This document shows positions 1 to 12,257 of a DNA stretch of 64,000 bases, piece by piece. A program made the translations under genes and the position numbers. Where the stretch lies: NCBI RefSeq assembly GCF_040869045.1, contig NC_090322.1:276546662-276610661 (forward strand). Direction: 5' to 3'. Position 1 is the stretch's first letter, and each line of letters begins with the position of its first letter. The notes under the pieces were generated by a model. That model did not search any database. It was not told the origin of the DNA and saw only the letters and a list, made by a program, of their open reading frames with translations. Origin of the DNA: Eurosta solidaginis. Taxonomy: Eukaryota; Arthropoda; Insecta; Diptera; Tephritidae.

Positions 1-117
1 GTGTCTACCCTCGCGGAAAACATTTTACTTGTGAGTTGGCTATAATCCTTGAATTGTGAACTTAAAATCTATTAATTATCTTATTCATTGAAAAACGCGT
101 TTAGCATATATAATATA

Positions 118-119
<2 letters not shown>

Positions 120-156
<37 letters not shown>
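120..156. repeat. (CA)n microsatellite
   Basis: An uninterrupted CA/AC dinucleotide run of about 18 units, followed directly by GTGT. It is a simple sequence repeat with no coding content. Confidence 0.97.
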
Positions 157-159
<3 letters not shown>

Positions 160-1539
160 TATGCGAAAATACAATTTTTTATAAATTCACTATTTATGGG
201 CAAAATTTTAAAATCTGCATATTAAATAAACATAAACAACAACCGCATTATATGCAAATAAATTATGTGGCACTGTTGTAAGTAATATAACTGCGCACCA
301 CGCAAGCGACCGGCTTCACCGCTTTGCTCATCATTCGTTAGCTGCCATAATTTTTATTTTCACTTCCATGCATTTTTTGTTTTTGGCTTTTCTTCCTTTG
401 GCATATTTTACGCTTTTTGCGTCATATTAAAAATCCACGGCCAAGTTCTGGTGCCAGTTACAGTTACTATTATTGTTGTGTTGCTATCGTTGTGGTCGCT
501 ATGAATATGTTTGTTGTAGCTACCTTTTTAGCTTTCCTTCGTATCCTGACGCTGTTTTTTTTTTCTGTTGTTTTGATATGAAAAAAACAAAGTGATTTTT
601 TATCGTCTTTGGTAAATATTTCACTTTTTATTACCCAATTTACTGGTATCATCGTGCAACACAACAGCGCAGCGCCGGTAAAGCGGCCATGCAACACCAA
701 AAGCCAGTCAAGCAAAAACAAATACCAAAATAAAAACGCTGCGCAGGACAGCATGAAGGGAACGGGAAACGGAAAATGAATTGTGATATGAAAATTCTGT
801 AGTTTAACGTTAAAAATTATTTATGCGATTTTCACAGCCGCTACTGTTGGTGTCACCCGCTTTTGCCGTCTTCTGGTGGCTATGATTGCAACTTCAGCCA
901 TCGGCACTCACTAACACACACATGCCCGCGGTTAGAACAACACCAGCTCACAGAAAATTTCTGGCACTGCTTTTTTATTAGAGCTTGGGCTGATTGCTAG
1001 AAATATACTCCAATTCTTGGAAACAAACCTACATATTTCCTTAAAATTAAGACTAGCATCGAAACTTGAATAGACTTAAATCAAATAATTACAAATTTTA
1101 CGATCTACAATCACTTCAGAGTAATGATTGAACAAAATATAAAATGTACAATCTTTTGGATGTGAGTGATTGCAATTACATCTCCACTTCAATCAAAATT
1201 ATTGAGATTTCAATAAATATTAAAAACAATCCTTTTATTTACAAATTACAAATCCTATTAGTTACTATAAACCGTCAGGTTTTTATATCAATCTAACGGG
1301 CATGCAGGCGATGCCAAGGATGAACGCTACCCATATCTCAAATGATTGCAAATTCGGTGCAACCAACCCAGTTTATTTGCTAACAATCATATTGATTTCA
1401 ATCGATTATTGTAAATTGGTTGTAGATTTTAATTTTTACAATCTGGAAAAAAGCAATAAATATAAAGTAACGCAATTATTTATATTAATTATTGCTAATT
1501 CTTGCAGTTCCCCAATTTTTTATTACGCAGCTCTATAAT
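157..1539. other. AT-rich stretch, no gene seen
   Basis: No ORF here has recognisable protein motifs. The 94-residue minus-strand frame at 470-754 is hydrophobic and then lysine-rich, has no family signature and looks like a chance frame. No splice-site pair or repeat was recognised. Confidence 0.5.
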
Positions 1540-2125
1540 TCCATATATGGAAGTATTTCCATTCATCCCTATTGCACGACAACTGACGTCAATTCAGATC
1601 ACCGAAAAAGGTCAAGTTTTCCTTCCTCAAGTCTTCCTCCATCTGCCCCTCACAACTCAGTGGAGGATTCCGTTTTCCCCTTCTTCCAAATCGTGGCTTC
1701 GATTGAAATATTTTCTTGCCGGAGCGTCTTCGTCCATTCACATAACATTACCTAGCCAGCGCAACCCTTGTGCTTTTATTCGCTGTGCTTTTTTCATATC
1801 TACGTAAAGCTCATACAGCACATCACTGTATCCTTCGATACTCGCCGACAGAGAGAGCCAACATAGAGCACTATAAATCTGCCGGAAAATTTTTCTCTCG
1901 AATACTCCAAAAGCCATCACAAGTTCTCTCGGCACCATCCATGATTCCAAGCTAATCATCAGGCCAGGTATGATAAGCGACTTAAAGAGCTTAATTTTTG
2001 CTCGTCAAAAGAGGACTTTACTATTCAGTAGCCTACTCTACCCAAAGTATCACTTATTGGCAAGAGTTATTTTTCGTTAATGCAGGTTCCCAGAGAGACG
2101 AAGCTTTTCACGGTCTTGTTGTTTC
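1540..2125 (-). pseudogene. Decayed non-LTR retrotransposon, RT C-terminal region (copy 1)
   Basis: The minus strand reads as the C-terminal tail of an insect LINE reverse-transcriptase polyprotein. In 1738-1959 the frame includes an 'LESWM' segment, then 'YELYVDMKKAQRIKAQ' and 'LRWLGNVM'. The latter corresponds to the RLRWxGHVMR motif that closes many such proteins. Below 1738 the reading shifts frame but still gives fragments matching the Lys-Lys-Val-Phe, Arg-Gly and Pro-Pro-Leu pattern of the better copy just to the right. Stops and frameshifts are numerous. It lies head-to-tail with copy 2, so the two are either separate insertions or one rearranged insertion. The clade was not determined. 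Confidence 0.7.
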
Positions 2126-2132
2126 TGCTGTG

Positions 2133-2491
2133 TTACTTACTTACTTAATTGGCGCTTAACCGTCTAAACGGTTATGGCCGTCCAACAAGGCGCTCCAGAC
2201 GCTCCTTTGCTCCACCAACCGGCGCCAATTGGTCACAACAAGGGAGTTTAAATCGTTTTCCACCTGGTCCTTCCAACGGAGTGGGGGCCGCCCTCTACCT
2301 CTGCTTCCATAGGCGGGTTCCGATAGAAACACTTTCTTGGCCGGATCATCATCTTTTATTCGCATAACATGGCCTAGCCAGCGCAGCCGCTGCGTTTTAA
2401 TTCGCTGGACTATGTTGATGTCTGCATATAGCTCGTACAGCTCATCATTAAATCTTCTTCGGTACTCGCCATCGCCAACGCGTAGAGGTCC
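2133..2491 (-). mobile_element. 5'-truncated non-LTR retrotransposon tail (copy 2)
   Basis: The minus-strand frame 2156-2365 (69 residues) reads MRIKDDDPAKKVF..., GSRGRGRPPLRW and then an NWRRL segment, ending HNRLDG-stop. Upstream, the same strand continues the YELYAD and RLRWLGHVM motifs. This is the end of a LINE polyprotein. The stop is followed by a CGCCAATTAAGTAAGTAA tail; on the plus strand this appears as the TTAC repeat at 2133-2150. An almost identical tail lies on the plus strand at 39836-40134, with the same 3' end. The fragment is 5'-truncated and cannot encode an active enzyme. Confidence 0.85.
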
Positions 2492-3817
2492 TGTGTTACA
2501 ATGACTTTTATCTACTGTTTTTCAACTTTCTTCTGACATTTTCCTAAGTTTTCTTTGATGCCGTAACTAGGCTAGACACCAATTCAGTATTACCGCAATG
2601 CAAAACCTCAAAAATATTACCAGACAAATGACTAAAGCTATTTATGTTTAAAGTTTTCCATTCAACATTTCGATCTCATAGCCTAGCAATTCAGCATCTA
2701 AAGGGCATAGCGGAAATTCAGGAGCATTAAAAGCACATTGAGTTTATGAAACATCAAATTTGTGTGGCGTATAAAAAATAATTATTTCGTCGGTTATTCG
2801 CGGGAAAAGAAAAATTTACAGTACGAATAGATGACTGCAGCCAAGGTTAAGCGGTGGGATGAATGTTCACATGCAGTCCTCATTTGCTCATGTGGCCGTG
2901 ACTTTCGCTTTCATTAAAGTTCTACAAAGTTTATTGCCATATTTTCCAAGCTCCATTCACACCTTACTTCATTCTGCCACAGTTGGCAGCAACGATTAAA
3001 CAAACATGCTAGATTTGAATAAATTAATGAAGTGCCACTGAAGTGTTTTCACAATTTTTGTCATTTACTCCACCTATTTCTGTATTTCCGCTTTAATACC
3101 ATTTTTTTTTTTTTTGGTTATTTATTTTGACACATGCACAATTTTTCCTTTCTCTTCCAGCAGATTCAATTTCTTATATACTTAAATATAATTAATGATT
3201 TGCGGCAGGAAGCATTTTGCGTACTGGTTAGACGTCTCCTGAATCCTTCCCACTCAGTGTGAGGTTCTTCGTGCTCTCGACTTCGATTGTGTGTATCTCG
3301 TATGATTTTCCAGTATTCTTGAGTGCAAGAAATGATTTAGGAAGTGTTTGGTGCTTGTTGCGATTGGCTAGTAGATAAAAATCCTGAATCCTCACAGTCT
3401 TTTGCCACCTTAACTTGTCATGTTTACTGATTGCGCTTTCATTCCCAAAATTTGTTTTTGTTTTATGAAATTTTCGCTTTAGCTATTTTCAAGAGGATTT
3501 TCAAATTTTAGGACAAAAATTATTTTATGAAGATAAATGGCATTTGTCTGCTGTGCGGCATTCTAATTGCGCCAAAGCTAAATGGCGTCGTAGCTAAGTC
3601 AGTGTTTCACCGCCCTCTCTTTTATTCTTTTCTGTAGTGCTTTAAGCGTGTTGTACTGTTGGGTTGACTAAAATGTATTCCTCTTTGAATGCAAATGTCA
3701 GATGATTACTGTCCATCAAAAGGCAAACTTAACTTCGATAAAAGTATTACCCGTGGCTTGAAGTGACAATCTATTCACTGTTAAACAATAATTTTACATT
3801 ATTACAGAGAAATTTCT
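2492..3817. other. AT-rich stretch, no gene seen
   Basis: No recognisable ORF, RNA gene or repeat family. A homopolymer T run occurs near 3103. Confidence 0.5.
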
Positions 3818-3821
3818 TTAA

Positions 3822-4420
3822 CACTCCAGTAGGCGTGCCCCTATTTGGGACGTTAGTAGTCGCGCGCTCTACTTATGTAGAACATTTTTAATAGAAGGTT
3901 TTCAAAGGAAATATTTATAAATTGAAAAATATTTTTTGGTAATAATAAAAAGGATTTTATTATAAAACTAAAACAAATAAAATATAACCAATTTAAACAC
4001 ATTAGGAACCAAAAATCAGACTTCTTGTACATAACTAAAAAAACAAAATTTTAACTTATAATAATAAAAGACTCATTTTTTTTATTCGGTCATGTATTCC
4101 ACCTCTTATTCTTCATATTTAGCGCAGTCCGGACACAGAAGAACCTGATGATCAGGACAAATCCATTTGTCACATGTATAACATGTATAAAAAAAATGTC
4201 ACACGAGTAGGCGCGCGTTCTACAATTGTAGAAATGAACTTTTGCCGTAAAATTTCTCCAAAATGCGCACGCATCGCTCACCGCAATGACACTGAAAAAG
4301 TTTATTGTCTAGTAGTAGAAGAGTAATAAGATTGTGTGCGTGAGTGACATAAGGTAAGCGAGAATATTCAACGAAATGCACAAGCGTTTTACTATTGTAA
4401 AACGCGCGCCTACTGGAGTG
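3822..4420. mobile_element. piggyBac-derived element with TTAA duplications
   Basis: The ends are inverted repeats. The left end starts CACTCCAGTAGGCGTGC, and the reverse complement of the right end starts CACTCCAGTAGGCGCGC: 14 identical bases, one mismatch, then GC. Both sides are flanked by TTAA (3818-3821 and 4421-4424), the target duplication typical of piggyBac elements. Near the left end the minus strand keeps a short cysteine-rich peptide like the C-terminal zinc-binding domain of piggyBac transposases. Hairpin-forming palindromes sit next to GCGCG motifs near 3864-3884, 4211-4233 and 4384-4405. At 599 bp the element is non-autonomous: a deletion derivative or MITE. Confidence 0.88.
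4106..4199 (-). pseudogene. piggyBac transposase C-terminal cysteine-rich remnant
   Basis: The minus-strand reading TCYTCDKWICPDHQVLLCPD, followed by a Cys and a stop at 4106, has the C-x2-C ... C-x2-H ... C-x2-C spacing of the cross-brace zinc finger that ends piggyBac transposases. In the family this domain binds the terminal DNA. The frame is closed just upstream by a stop, and there is no DDE/DDD catalytic core. It lies about 280 bp inside the left inverted repeat, where the 3' end of a transposase gene is expected. The assignment rests on cysteine spacing plus the TTAA-flanked ends; the peptide alone would be weak evidence. Confidence 0.7.
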
Positions 4421-4424
4421 TTAA

Positions 4425-5172
4425 CAAAAATTGTTGCATATTATTACCAGACCAAATTTCTCAGCCATTTCGGAGAAATCCGAAAGCTTTGGGTTTTTCC
4501 CATTTTAGGAAAATCATACAAATTAATGGAGCCAACTAGCAAAAACCTTTTTTATCGGAAATATTGCCTAACCTTTTTCTTAAAGAGCATTGGAGACCAA
4601 ATTATAGAGACGCACCCTCAACTCAGGGGGCATGTTCAAATTTATCAATTTGGAAGTCCTACCACAACTTTTGAATGATGAAAGGAATGAAAAAACTTTT
4701 GTTAAAAAGGTGTATCGATTGACGATAATATGCAGTTTGGGGGTAAACTGCATTTAAAAAAAAAATTTGAAAAAATTCAATGTTATGAATTTTCTGCCAA
4801 GTTTCGGGAAGCATTCCCACATAATGTTCTTAAAGAAAATAGGAGGTGCAAGCCCATCTTGGTTAAAGTTAATCGAGTGCCACCGTGGTAATACTTCACA
4901 CTGGTACTTGACACTGATCATAGAATAGAAATCACTCCGTCAATCAGGGCTGTTTTTGAAAGGACAAGGCAAATATAATTTGATTTGAGTGTCGTTGAAG
5001 GTAAGAAATATTTCTACAATGCCTGATGCTTATCTGGATACTCTTTCACTATTGTGTATGTATAATTTTAATAAGATACTGAAGAAGAAAAAAACCAAAG
5101 GAAATACTGCAATGACAAAGGGAGAAAGGGGAAATTTTGACATTTTTAATCCCTGTATATAAAAATCATGAC
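4425..5172. other. No gene recognised
   Basis: A 100-residue plus-strand frame (4376-4678) begins inside the piggyBac right end and runs out of it. It has no family motif and is probably chance. Nothing else was recognised. Confidence 0.45.
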
Positions 5173-7120
5173 ATGACATAAACCCAAGTAGCATAGCCCC
5201 TTGGATTAAAAAATTGGGCAACATTATTATTCCAAATTTAAATTTTTTTATGCGAAAAAATAGTGGCATTTATTATCAATATTTATATTTATGTCCTATT
5301 TTTACTCCACATTTTATTTGTTTGAAAAAATAACAATTTAACTTTTGTTATTATAATAATTTTCAATCGAAGAAATCCCACGATTGCATCATTTGCTTTA
5401 TTTTATATTAAACATGAACTCTAAAATCGTAATTTGGGATAATTTATTTTATAAAAAAGTATGTGTCTGAAAAAAAAAACTACTTCAATGCAGGAATAAG
5501 CATCGTATGTTTCCCAAGGTGTCTGTTGCACAGAAAAACGTTTTTAAACTTCCTGTTGTTAATGGGGCCAAGGTCTCGAACCCTGGTTTTTGGCAAGAAA
5601 AGAAAACTACTCACAACACCACGTTGACTGTCTCTGGGTTTTTATACTCAGCTGAGCAGAGCTCACAGAGTTTGTTAACTTTATTCGCATAACGGTAATC
5701 CGCAACGGCATATACTAATCCAGATAGATGTAGACTTCTATATATCAAAATGATCTGGGCGAAAAAAGAAATTCATTTAGCCATGTCCGCCCGTCCGTCC
5801 GTCCGTAAACACGATAACCTGAGTAAATTTTGAGGTATCTTGATGAAATTTGGTATGTAGGTTCCTGGGCGTTCATCTCAGATCGCTATTTAAAATGAAC
5901 GAAATCAGACCACAACCACGCCCACTTTTTCGATATCGAAAATTACGAAAAACCGAAAAAGTGCGACAATTTATTACCAAAGACGGACAAAGCGATGAAA
6001 CTTGGTAAGTGCGTTGACCTTATTGACGCAAATGGACGGAACCGGTTGAAGCTACGCCCAGTTTTTATACACAGTCGACCGTCTGTCCTTCCGCTCGGCC
6101 GTTAACACGATAACTTGAGCAAAAATCGATATATCTTGACTAAACTCAGTTAACGTACTTATCTGAACTCACTTTGTATTGTATAAAAATAGCCGAAATC
6201 CGACTATCACCACGCCCACTTTTTCGATATCGAAAATTACGAAAAATGGAAAAAATACCATAATTCTATACCAAATATGAATAAAGAGATGAAACATGGT
6301 AATTGCATTGGTTTATTGACGCAAAATATAACTTTAGAAAAAACGTTGTAAAATGGGTATCACATTTACTATATTAAGTAGAAGAAAAAAGTTTTGCAGG
6401 GCGAAATCAAAAGCCCTTGGAATCTTGGCAGGAATACTGTTCGTGGTATTACATATATAAACAAATTAGCGGTACCCGACAGATGATGTTCTGGGTCACC
6501 CTGGTCCACATTTTGGTCGATATATCGAAAACGTCTTCACATATACAACTAAGGGCCACTCCCTTTTAAAACCCTCATTAATACCTTTAATTTGATACCC
6601 ATATTGAAAAAACCCATCCTAGAGTCACCCCTGGTCCACCTTTATGGCGATATCTCGAAAAGGCGTCCACCTGTAGAACTAAGGCCCACTCCCTTTAAAA
6701 ATACTCATTAAGACCTTTCATTTGATACCCATATCGTACAAACAAATTCTAGAGTCACCCCTGGTCCACCTTTAATGCGATATATCGAAAAGGCGTCCAC
6801 CTATAGAATCATTATGGCCCACTCACTTTAAAATACCTTTTAATACCTTCCATTTGAAGCCCTGGTCATACAAACACATTCCAGGGTTACCCTAGGTTGA
6901 TTTTGCTAAATAGTGATTTTCCCTTATTTTGTCTCCAAAACTCTCAGGTGAGTGTGTAATATTCGGTTACACCCGAACTTAGCCTTCCTTAATTGTTTAT
7001 ATAAATTTTCTTCTTTTTACGATAAAGAGTAAGATTATCCCATTGGAACTATGATACCTTGTAAGTAGTGGCATAATCGCAAGTAAAAAATTGGGATTAT
7101 GCTACTTGGGATTATGTCAT
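5173..7120. mobile_element. TIR element interrupted by a DINE-like insertion
   Basis: ATGACATAAACCCAAGTAGC at 5173 is matched, inverted, by a sequence ending at 7120 whose reverse complement begins ATGACATAATCCCAAGTAGC. The arms agree over about 27 bp with three or so mismatches. The interior is mostly the Helitron/DINE-like repeat at 5639-6997. Without it the element would be about 590 bp, a MITE-sized non-autonomous DNA transposon. No coding sequence and no clear target duplication were seen, so the superfamily is unknown. Confidence 0.6.
5639..6997 (+). repeat. Helitron/DINE-like non-autonomous repeat, copy A
   Basis: It starts TTTTTATACTCAGCTGAGCA and ends with CGGTTACACCCGAACTTAGC followed by CTTCCTT. 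The subterminal GAGCAGAGCTC-type head, CCGTCCGTCCGT run, repeated CCACGCCCACTTTTTCGATA blocks and a roughly 130-bp tandem module at 6493-6883 also occur in copies B, C and D. The layout (palindromic head, GTCC run, CCACGCCCAC blocks) resembles Drosophila INE-1/DINE-1, which are Helitron-derived. Relative to copies B and C, this copy lacks an internal segment. It has no coding capacity. The Helitron assignment is by analogy. Confidence 0.75.
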
Positions 7121-10100
7121 GGCACCGTAAAAATTACCTCCCATTTGTCAAAACTTACGCTTTTAACCCATTTTCCAGCGGGCCTTGAAGAAAATTGCAA
7201 TCATTCGATTTTATATTATAATAAAAATGTCCAGTCTCGATTATACCATTCCAATCTTTGCCTTTAGATCTGTGTGAACACCTGGATTATTGGAGGTATA
7301 GTTAGAATTGTGGCACTGTGCGTTATAAATTTTTGTTTCAATAATGTTTTTTGTTTGTTAATTCTTTGCGTTTTCTTCAAACGAGTATGTATTTGTTAAA
7401 CTATTTCTGACGTCTCAACATAAAAATCTATGATTACTGCGACAAAAGCGCATTATCAGGTACCCTTTCTACGTTTTATGTTCTATGTTAGTAGTTTTAC
7501 TTCAAACTTTTTTGCGAGCCGTTTCTACTGCTGAAGTAAACTGGGTGGTCTGTGAGGACCACCCATAGACCGTTGGTCCACTGCTGAACAATTTATTGAA
7601 AAAATCTTAAGCACATTGGATACTGCTAAGACTGGGAAACTGGTGGTTGTTCCTGGTCAAATTCATTGATCGCTTGTCTACTTTGCCAACTGTTGAGCAG
7701 AATATCACTCCATCTCTGTCTCTTAACGTCCCAAATCCTTAAATCAAATTATCAGATAATGAAGTATCACACTTTTGAAAAGTAACTCTGACTTTTTCTT
7801 TAAACAATATTTTTAGATACGGCGTGGAAACCGAGATAGGGTATTTAGGAGCAACCTCGCACCCCGCGTATCCTCGTGTGAAAGGCATAATATTTACAAA
7901 ATATTTTTTGTAAGCCAATTATGCTGTTCAAATCCATTTAAGACCTACTCTCCATCTTCGAGTGCGAAACTTTAAGGACGAAAATTAATATATGCGAAAG
8001 GAAGCCATTTAACACAAACACTGAAGTGCTTTAAGTCTCACTTCAAGTGAAATCGTTTATAAGTCGGAACACAAAAATTTAAATGAAATAAGCCCAAATG
8101 CATTCGGGGAGAAATATTTCAACAGGCGCAATTTAAACAGTTATGTATGTACAAATCTAAATAAGCAACCCTACATCGCAGCTCGAGCAAAAATCCAGGG
8201 CAACAAACCATTTTCGTCAACAAAAAAGCGAAAGATGTAAAACAAAGAAGGATAGAAAAAAACAAAAACAGAAAACATAATACTTCAGAAGTCAAGTGGC
8301 CATGTGGTAGCAAAAACAAAAAACAATTGCCAACCAAGCTGAAGAAACGAAGTGAATTGGCTGCAACAACAGCTGCAACACCACCAAGAAGCACACAGTA
8401 ACAACGTGGCTAGAGGTGCAACAAGAGAGAGAGGTGCAAACACGGTGACGATGACGATGCAGACGTAAGCAATGACAGAGGCCGAACTTCCTTGCTTCAA
8501 ATGCTGGCCGGCGTATTAAATAACTTCTGCCACCACAGCCACAGTTATTGTTGCCGCTGCCTCATTTTAGTACATTTATCTGCAATCGCATTTTGGTGAT
8601 GTTGCACAGCCAGAAGTGGCAAATTAAATTCAAGTAGCAGTAAAGAAGATGATGACATACAAACATACGAATGCAATGCTTTTGGCTGTTCGAGGCAAAT
8701 GGAGATGCGTTTCTTTTCTCGTGTATGCACTATGATTGAGGTAAAATGAAGGGAGCAGTGCAACAGTTTGTAAATGTACCGAACGAGTGTTTTACTTTCA
8801 CAAGAAGATGAACTAATTTTTGACGTTTGTAAAAGCAAAAACTTCACGCAACTTCAGTTGGGAAGATAAAGAAGAAATTTGGGTTGAGGTGTTGTTGGCA
8901 ACACTTTTTTTTTTGTTTTCAAACAAGCGAAAGGTGTGAGTTACTTGTCAAATTGCTGTTGTGGGCGCTTTAGCACTTGAAAAACTCTTCTCTTGCTTAA
9001 TACGATGATGACGTAGCAAATTCTTCAGCAAGATTGGTCACACGTCCACTTCATACTTCACACTTTGCCTTTGACACCTTCAATAACAAAATTTTTATTC
9101 TGTCACGATATTTTCGGGTTGTCTGTGTTTTTGTTTGTATAATTGCATCAACTTTAAACATTCGCTATGTGGCTTCCGCTTTGAGTTTCTACTTTACTTG
9201 CCACAAGGCACTCTGCTTCATACCTTGCTCGCGCTTGTGTATCTTTCCATTGTCCGTCTGTCCATCAGCTTCAATGCTTGTGTATTTATTTGTGTTTGTG
9301 CAACATTTTCATCATTTTCTGCACCATCATAAATCACCTCGAGTGTTTTCAGTTATTTTTCGTTCTGCACAGCTTCGTCTTCATCCTATGTCTTATTTGC
9401 TTTTTTTCCTTAGCATGTTTCTATCTTTTGTTTTTGCTTCCCCTCTTTGCAAGAATAATACACGTCTCACACACACAGCTCATCCTTTTCTCATTTCAAC
9501 TTCGCCTGTCCGTCCGGCCAAGCGTATGTCTTGCTCCTTGATATGTTCCCTCTTGCTGCTGCAGTTCGTTCCGCTGAGATGTTTGCTACGTTATCTGGGT
9601 GCAAGCAGTTCACAAAGATTTTCAGGTATCATTTACTCGACTTGCGACAAATGTTCCCAACTCTCAGCCATCCTCTGTCGGGATTCTTATTTCTTATAAT
9701 AATATTAGTATGTATGAGTTACCTAGTGTATACATATGTGCATGTAAATGTATGTCCATCTGTGACGCTCTTCCGTCATTGTTACTAATTTGTGCTTAAG
9801 TTGTTGTTTGTTTCTTTTCGGTTATTATTAATGGTTGGAATTTTTACCTTGTCATGTTTCACTGTTTTTCTTTCTGCATTTCTTAGTTCATTTATTTTGC
9901 TAGAAATTTTGTTTTTTGTTTTTGCAAAAAGTAAAATGTGTGCCTCCAAGAAAATCAACACAAGTGTTTCTTTTCACATTTTTATTATATTTTTCGAATC
10001 TCTTTATCCCCAGAGCCCTACAAATGTGTGCTGCTGTAAGTTTTGAAATGCTCACCACAGAACATTTGATTTTTTCACAAGTAAGAAATATGTTATTTTG

Positions 10101-11164
10101 TAGGTATATTACATTTTTTCTATACAGACCATAAGGCATACATACATAAATAGGTACCTACTTGTAACATGTCAAAAAATGATACTGCGTTTTTGGTGTC
10201 CCATTGTAAAGTAGGACATGTTAACTCAGGTAACAATTGCGTTCGCAAGCAAAAGGGATGTTTTTAAGAATAGTAACAATATTTGCCTTGGGGTGTTATG
10301 CCAGGTAGAAAAGTTCGAAAAATAATGTCATTTATGTTGTTTCACAGCATTTTCTTCGAAATACTCATAGTAAACATTTATTTCGAAGAAGTGTGGAGAA
10401 TTTGAAGAACAAAAGAAAGTACTTGAGGTTATTTTAATTCAACGTAAAAATATTAAATAGGATCCGCAAAAGGATCCAATTACATAACTTCTCTTGTTAA
10501 TGTGGGAGAATTCTCATTCTTTCTTTGCTAATATACAATCATTGCAAACTAACACTCCAATGCGTTCCATACGGGCTGGCTTTATTTTGTACTTCGTTTT
10601 GTAAACTTTTATTTACCACTTTATTCTTAGTTTTTTTAGCTAATTTGTATCAACTTTAATTTTTAAATGATTTTTTGCATTTTTTAGTTTAGTCAAACAC
10701 AATAAAACTCGTCCAGCTCAAAGCTTGTACAGCTACCGCTAACCACAATCGTTTCAGGGTCCAATACGAACAGGGTCGCCAGACGTATGGATTTTTTCAG
10801 TACATGGAAGTACTTAATTTTTTTCAAAATTACGAATTTTTACTGATTTTTTGAGTTTGTAAGTACTTTCCTTATATAATATATTTTAATTAATTTGGAA
10901 GTAGGTCGTTTTTCAACCGGTTTACACTCTAAGCCGACGACACCTTTTAAGCTTGGAGCTTTGCTGGCTCGATAACAATCTTTATAATTGTTTTTAAGAA
11001 ATAAGTTGATGGATTTCAATCATAAATTATAGCATCACTTTAGCATCAAATTTGTCTTTAGCTTAACTAGCCAGTATGCGAAGAAGACATAAGTGGACAA
11101 AAATATAGGCCTTATTAAGTTTTCAGTAAAGAAATACTAAATAATAGGCTTATATTTTTAATTT
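7121..11164. other. Gene-free AT-rich stretch with pyrimidine-rich zones
   Basis: No protein motif was recognised. 8300-8530 is rich in CAA/ACA triplets, and 9030-9800 is strongly T/C-rich on the plus strand. That composition explains the 221-residue hydrophobic frame at 9034-9699, which has no domain signature and no supporting splice or start context. Confidence 0.5.
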
Positions 11165-12257
11165 TCAAGAGTTTCAAGAATCTGCTAACACTTCATTTGA
11201 TGGTGTTAGGTCTCGTCCATTCGTTGCTTCCTCCGGTGTTCCACAAGGTAGTATCCTGGGTCCACTGTTTTTTGTCATGTTTATTAATGATATTCGCTCT
11301 TGCTTCTCTAAAGTAAGATTCTTGCTGTATGCAGATGACCTTAAGATATACTTGCCTATTCATAGCCTTCATGATGCGGTATTGTTGCAAGAAGCTTTGG
11401 ATAAATTTAGTAACTGGTGTAATAATAATCGGTTATCACTTAACCTAAAAAAGTGCTTTCAAATAATTTTTCGAAGCGTGTCAACTTGATTGATACCGTG
11501 TATCAAATATCAAACTCGCCCCTGTTGCGGGTTAGTGAAATTAAGGACTTGGGAGTAATATTTGACTCGAAGTTTTCGTTTTCAAGTCATATTAATGTGT
11601 GCATTGTTAAGTCGTATGCCATGCTAGCTTTTGTTAGGCGTCATAGCTTGGATTTCAGTGAACCGTATACGCTAAAGCTTTTATATTCTGCGTTTGTGCG
11701 ATCCAAACTTGAGTACGCTTGTTTCATCTGGTCTCCGTATTATTCCTGCCATGTTGCAAGAATTGAACGAATTTAAAAAGTATTCGTACACTTTGCATTA
11801 CACAGTCTGCGCTTCTCGGATCCTATCCCGACTCATAAAGCTCGTTGCTTATTGATTAACTTAAAATCATTGCAGGACAGGAGGACAATTTTATCGCTGC
11901 CGTTCGTTTTCGATTTGTTACGTGGGGTTGTTGATTGCCCTGTGCTCTTGGAGAGGATTTTCATTAATATACCGGCTAGAGCTCTTCGTGCTTCTGAGTT
12001 TTTTCATATTGGTGTTCTCAGGGCTCTTTATGCGCGGAATGCTCCAATTACTAGAGCCTTAATTGAATTCAATAGAATTTCTAAATTTTGTGAGATAGAT
12101 TTTTCTTGTTCGAAAGATGGCTTTCTGAGTATTATAAATACTTTTTATAAGTAAGGTAATTTATATTATTATACATTGTTAACTACTTTACACTTTTATA
12201 ATTAGCCTATAAGATTCTTTTTTTAATTGGCTTAAATAAATAAATAAATAAATAAAT
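11165..12257 (+). mobile_element. 5'-truncated LINE with RT core and (AAAT)n tail
   Basis: The plus strand encodes a reverse-transcriptase palm: SSGVPQGSILGPLFF, then MFINDI and the catalytic LLYADDLKIY (about 11235-11350), followed by WCNNNRLSLNLKKC. These are the motifs of Jockey/CR1-type LINE polymerases. A frameshift near 11455-11490 moves the reading to the next frame (11453-11776: KDLGVIFDSKFSF, then LKLLYSAFVRSKLEYACFIW). After a stop it resumes at 11852-12154 and ends NTFYK-stop. About 80 bp of 3' UTR precede an AAAT repeat tail (12235-12256). No endonuclease region remains. The LINE ends directly against Helitron helicase sequence, so it probably inserted there. Confidence 0.88.

Noticed and set aside
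5785..5810. CCGTCCGTCCGT runs as part of a CRISPR-like or telomeric array
   Set aside because: They are short 4-bp simple repeats at a fixed place within the DINE-like family, with no spacers.
9034..9699. 221-residue hydrophobic open frame as a membrane protein gene
   Set aside because: It lies in a long T/C-rich tract that produces Phe/Leu/Ser/Cys codons by composition. No domain, no repeat-proof start context, and alternate frames are similarly open.
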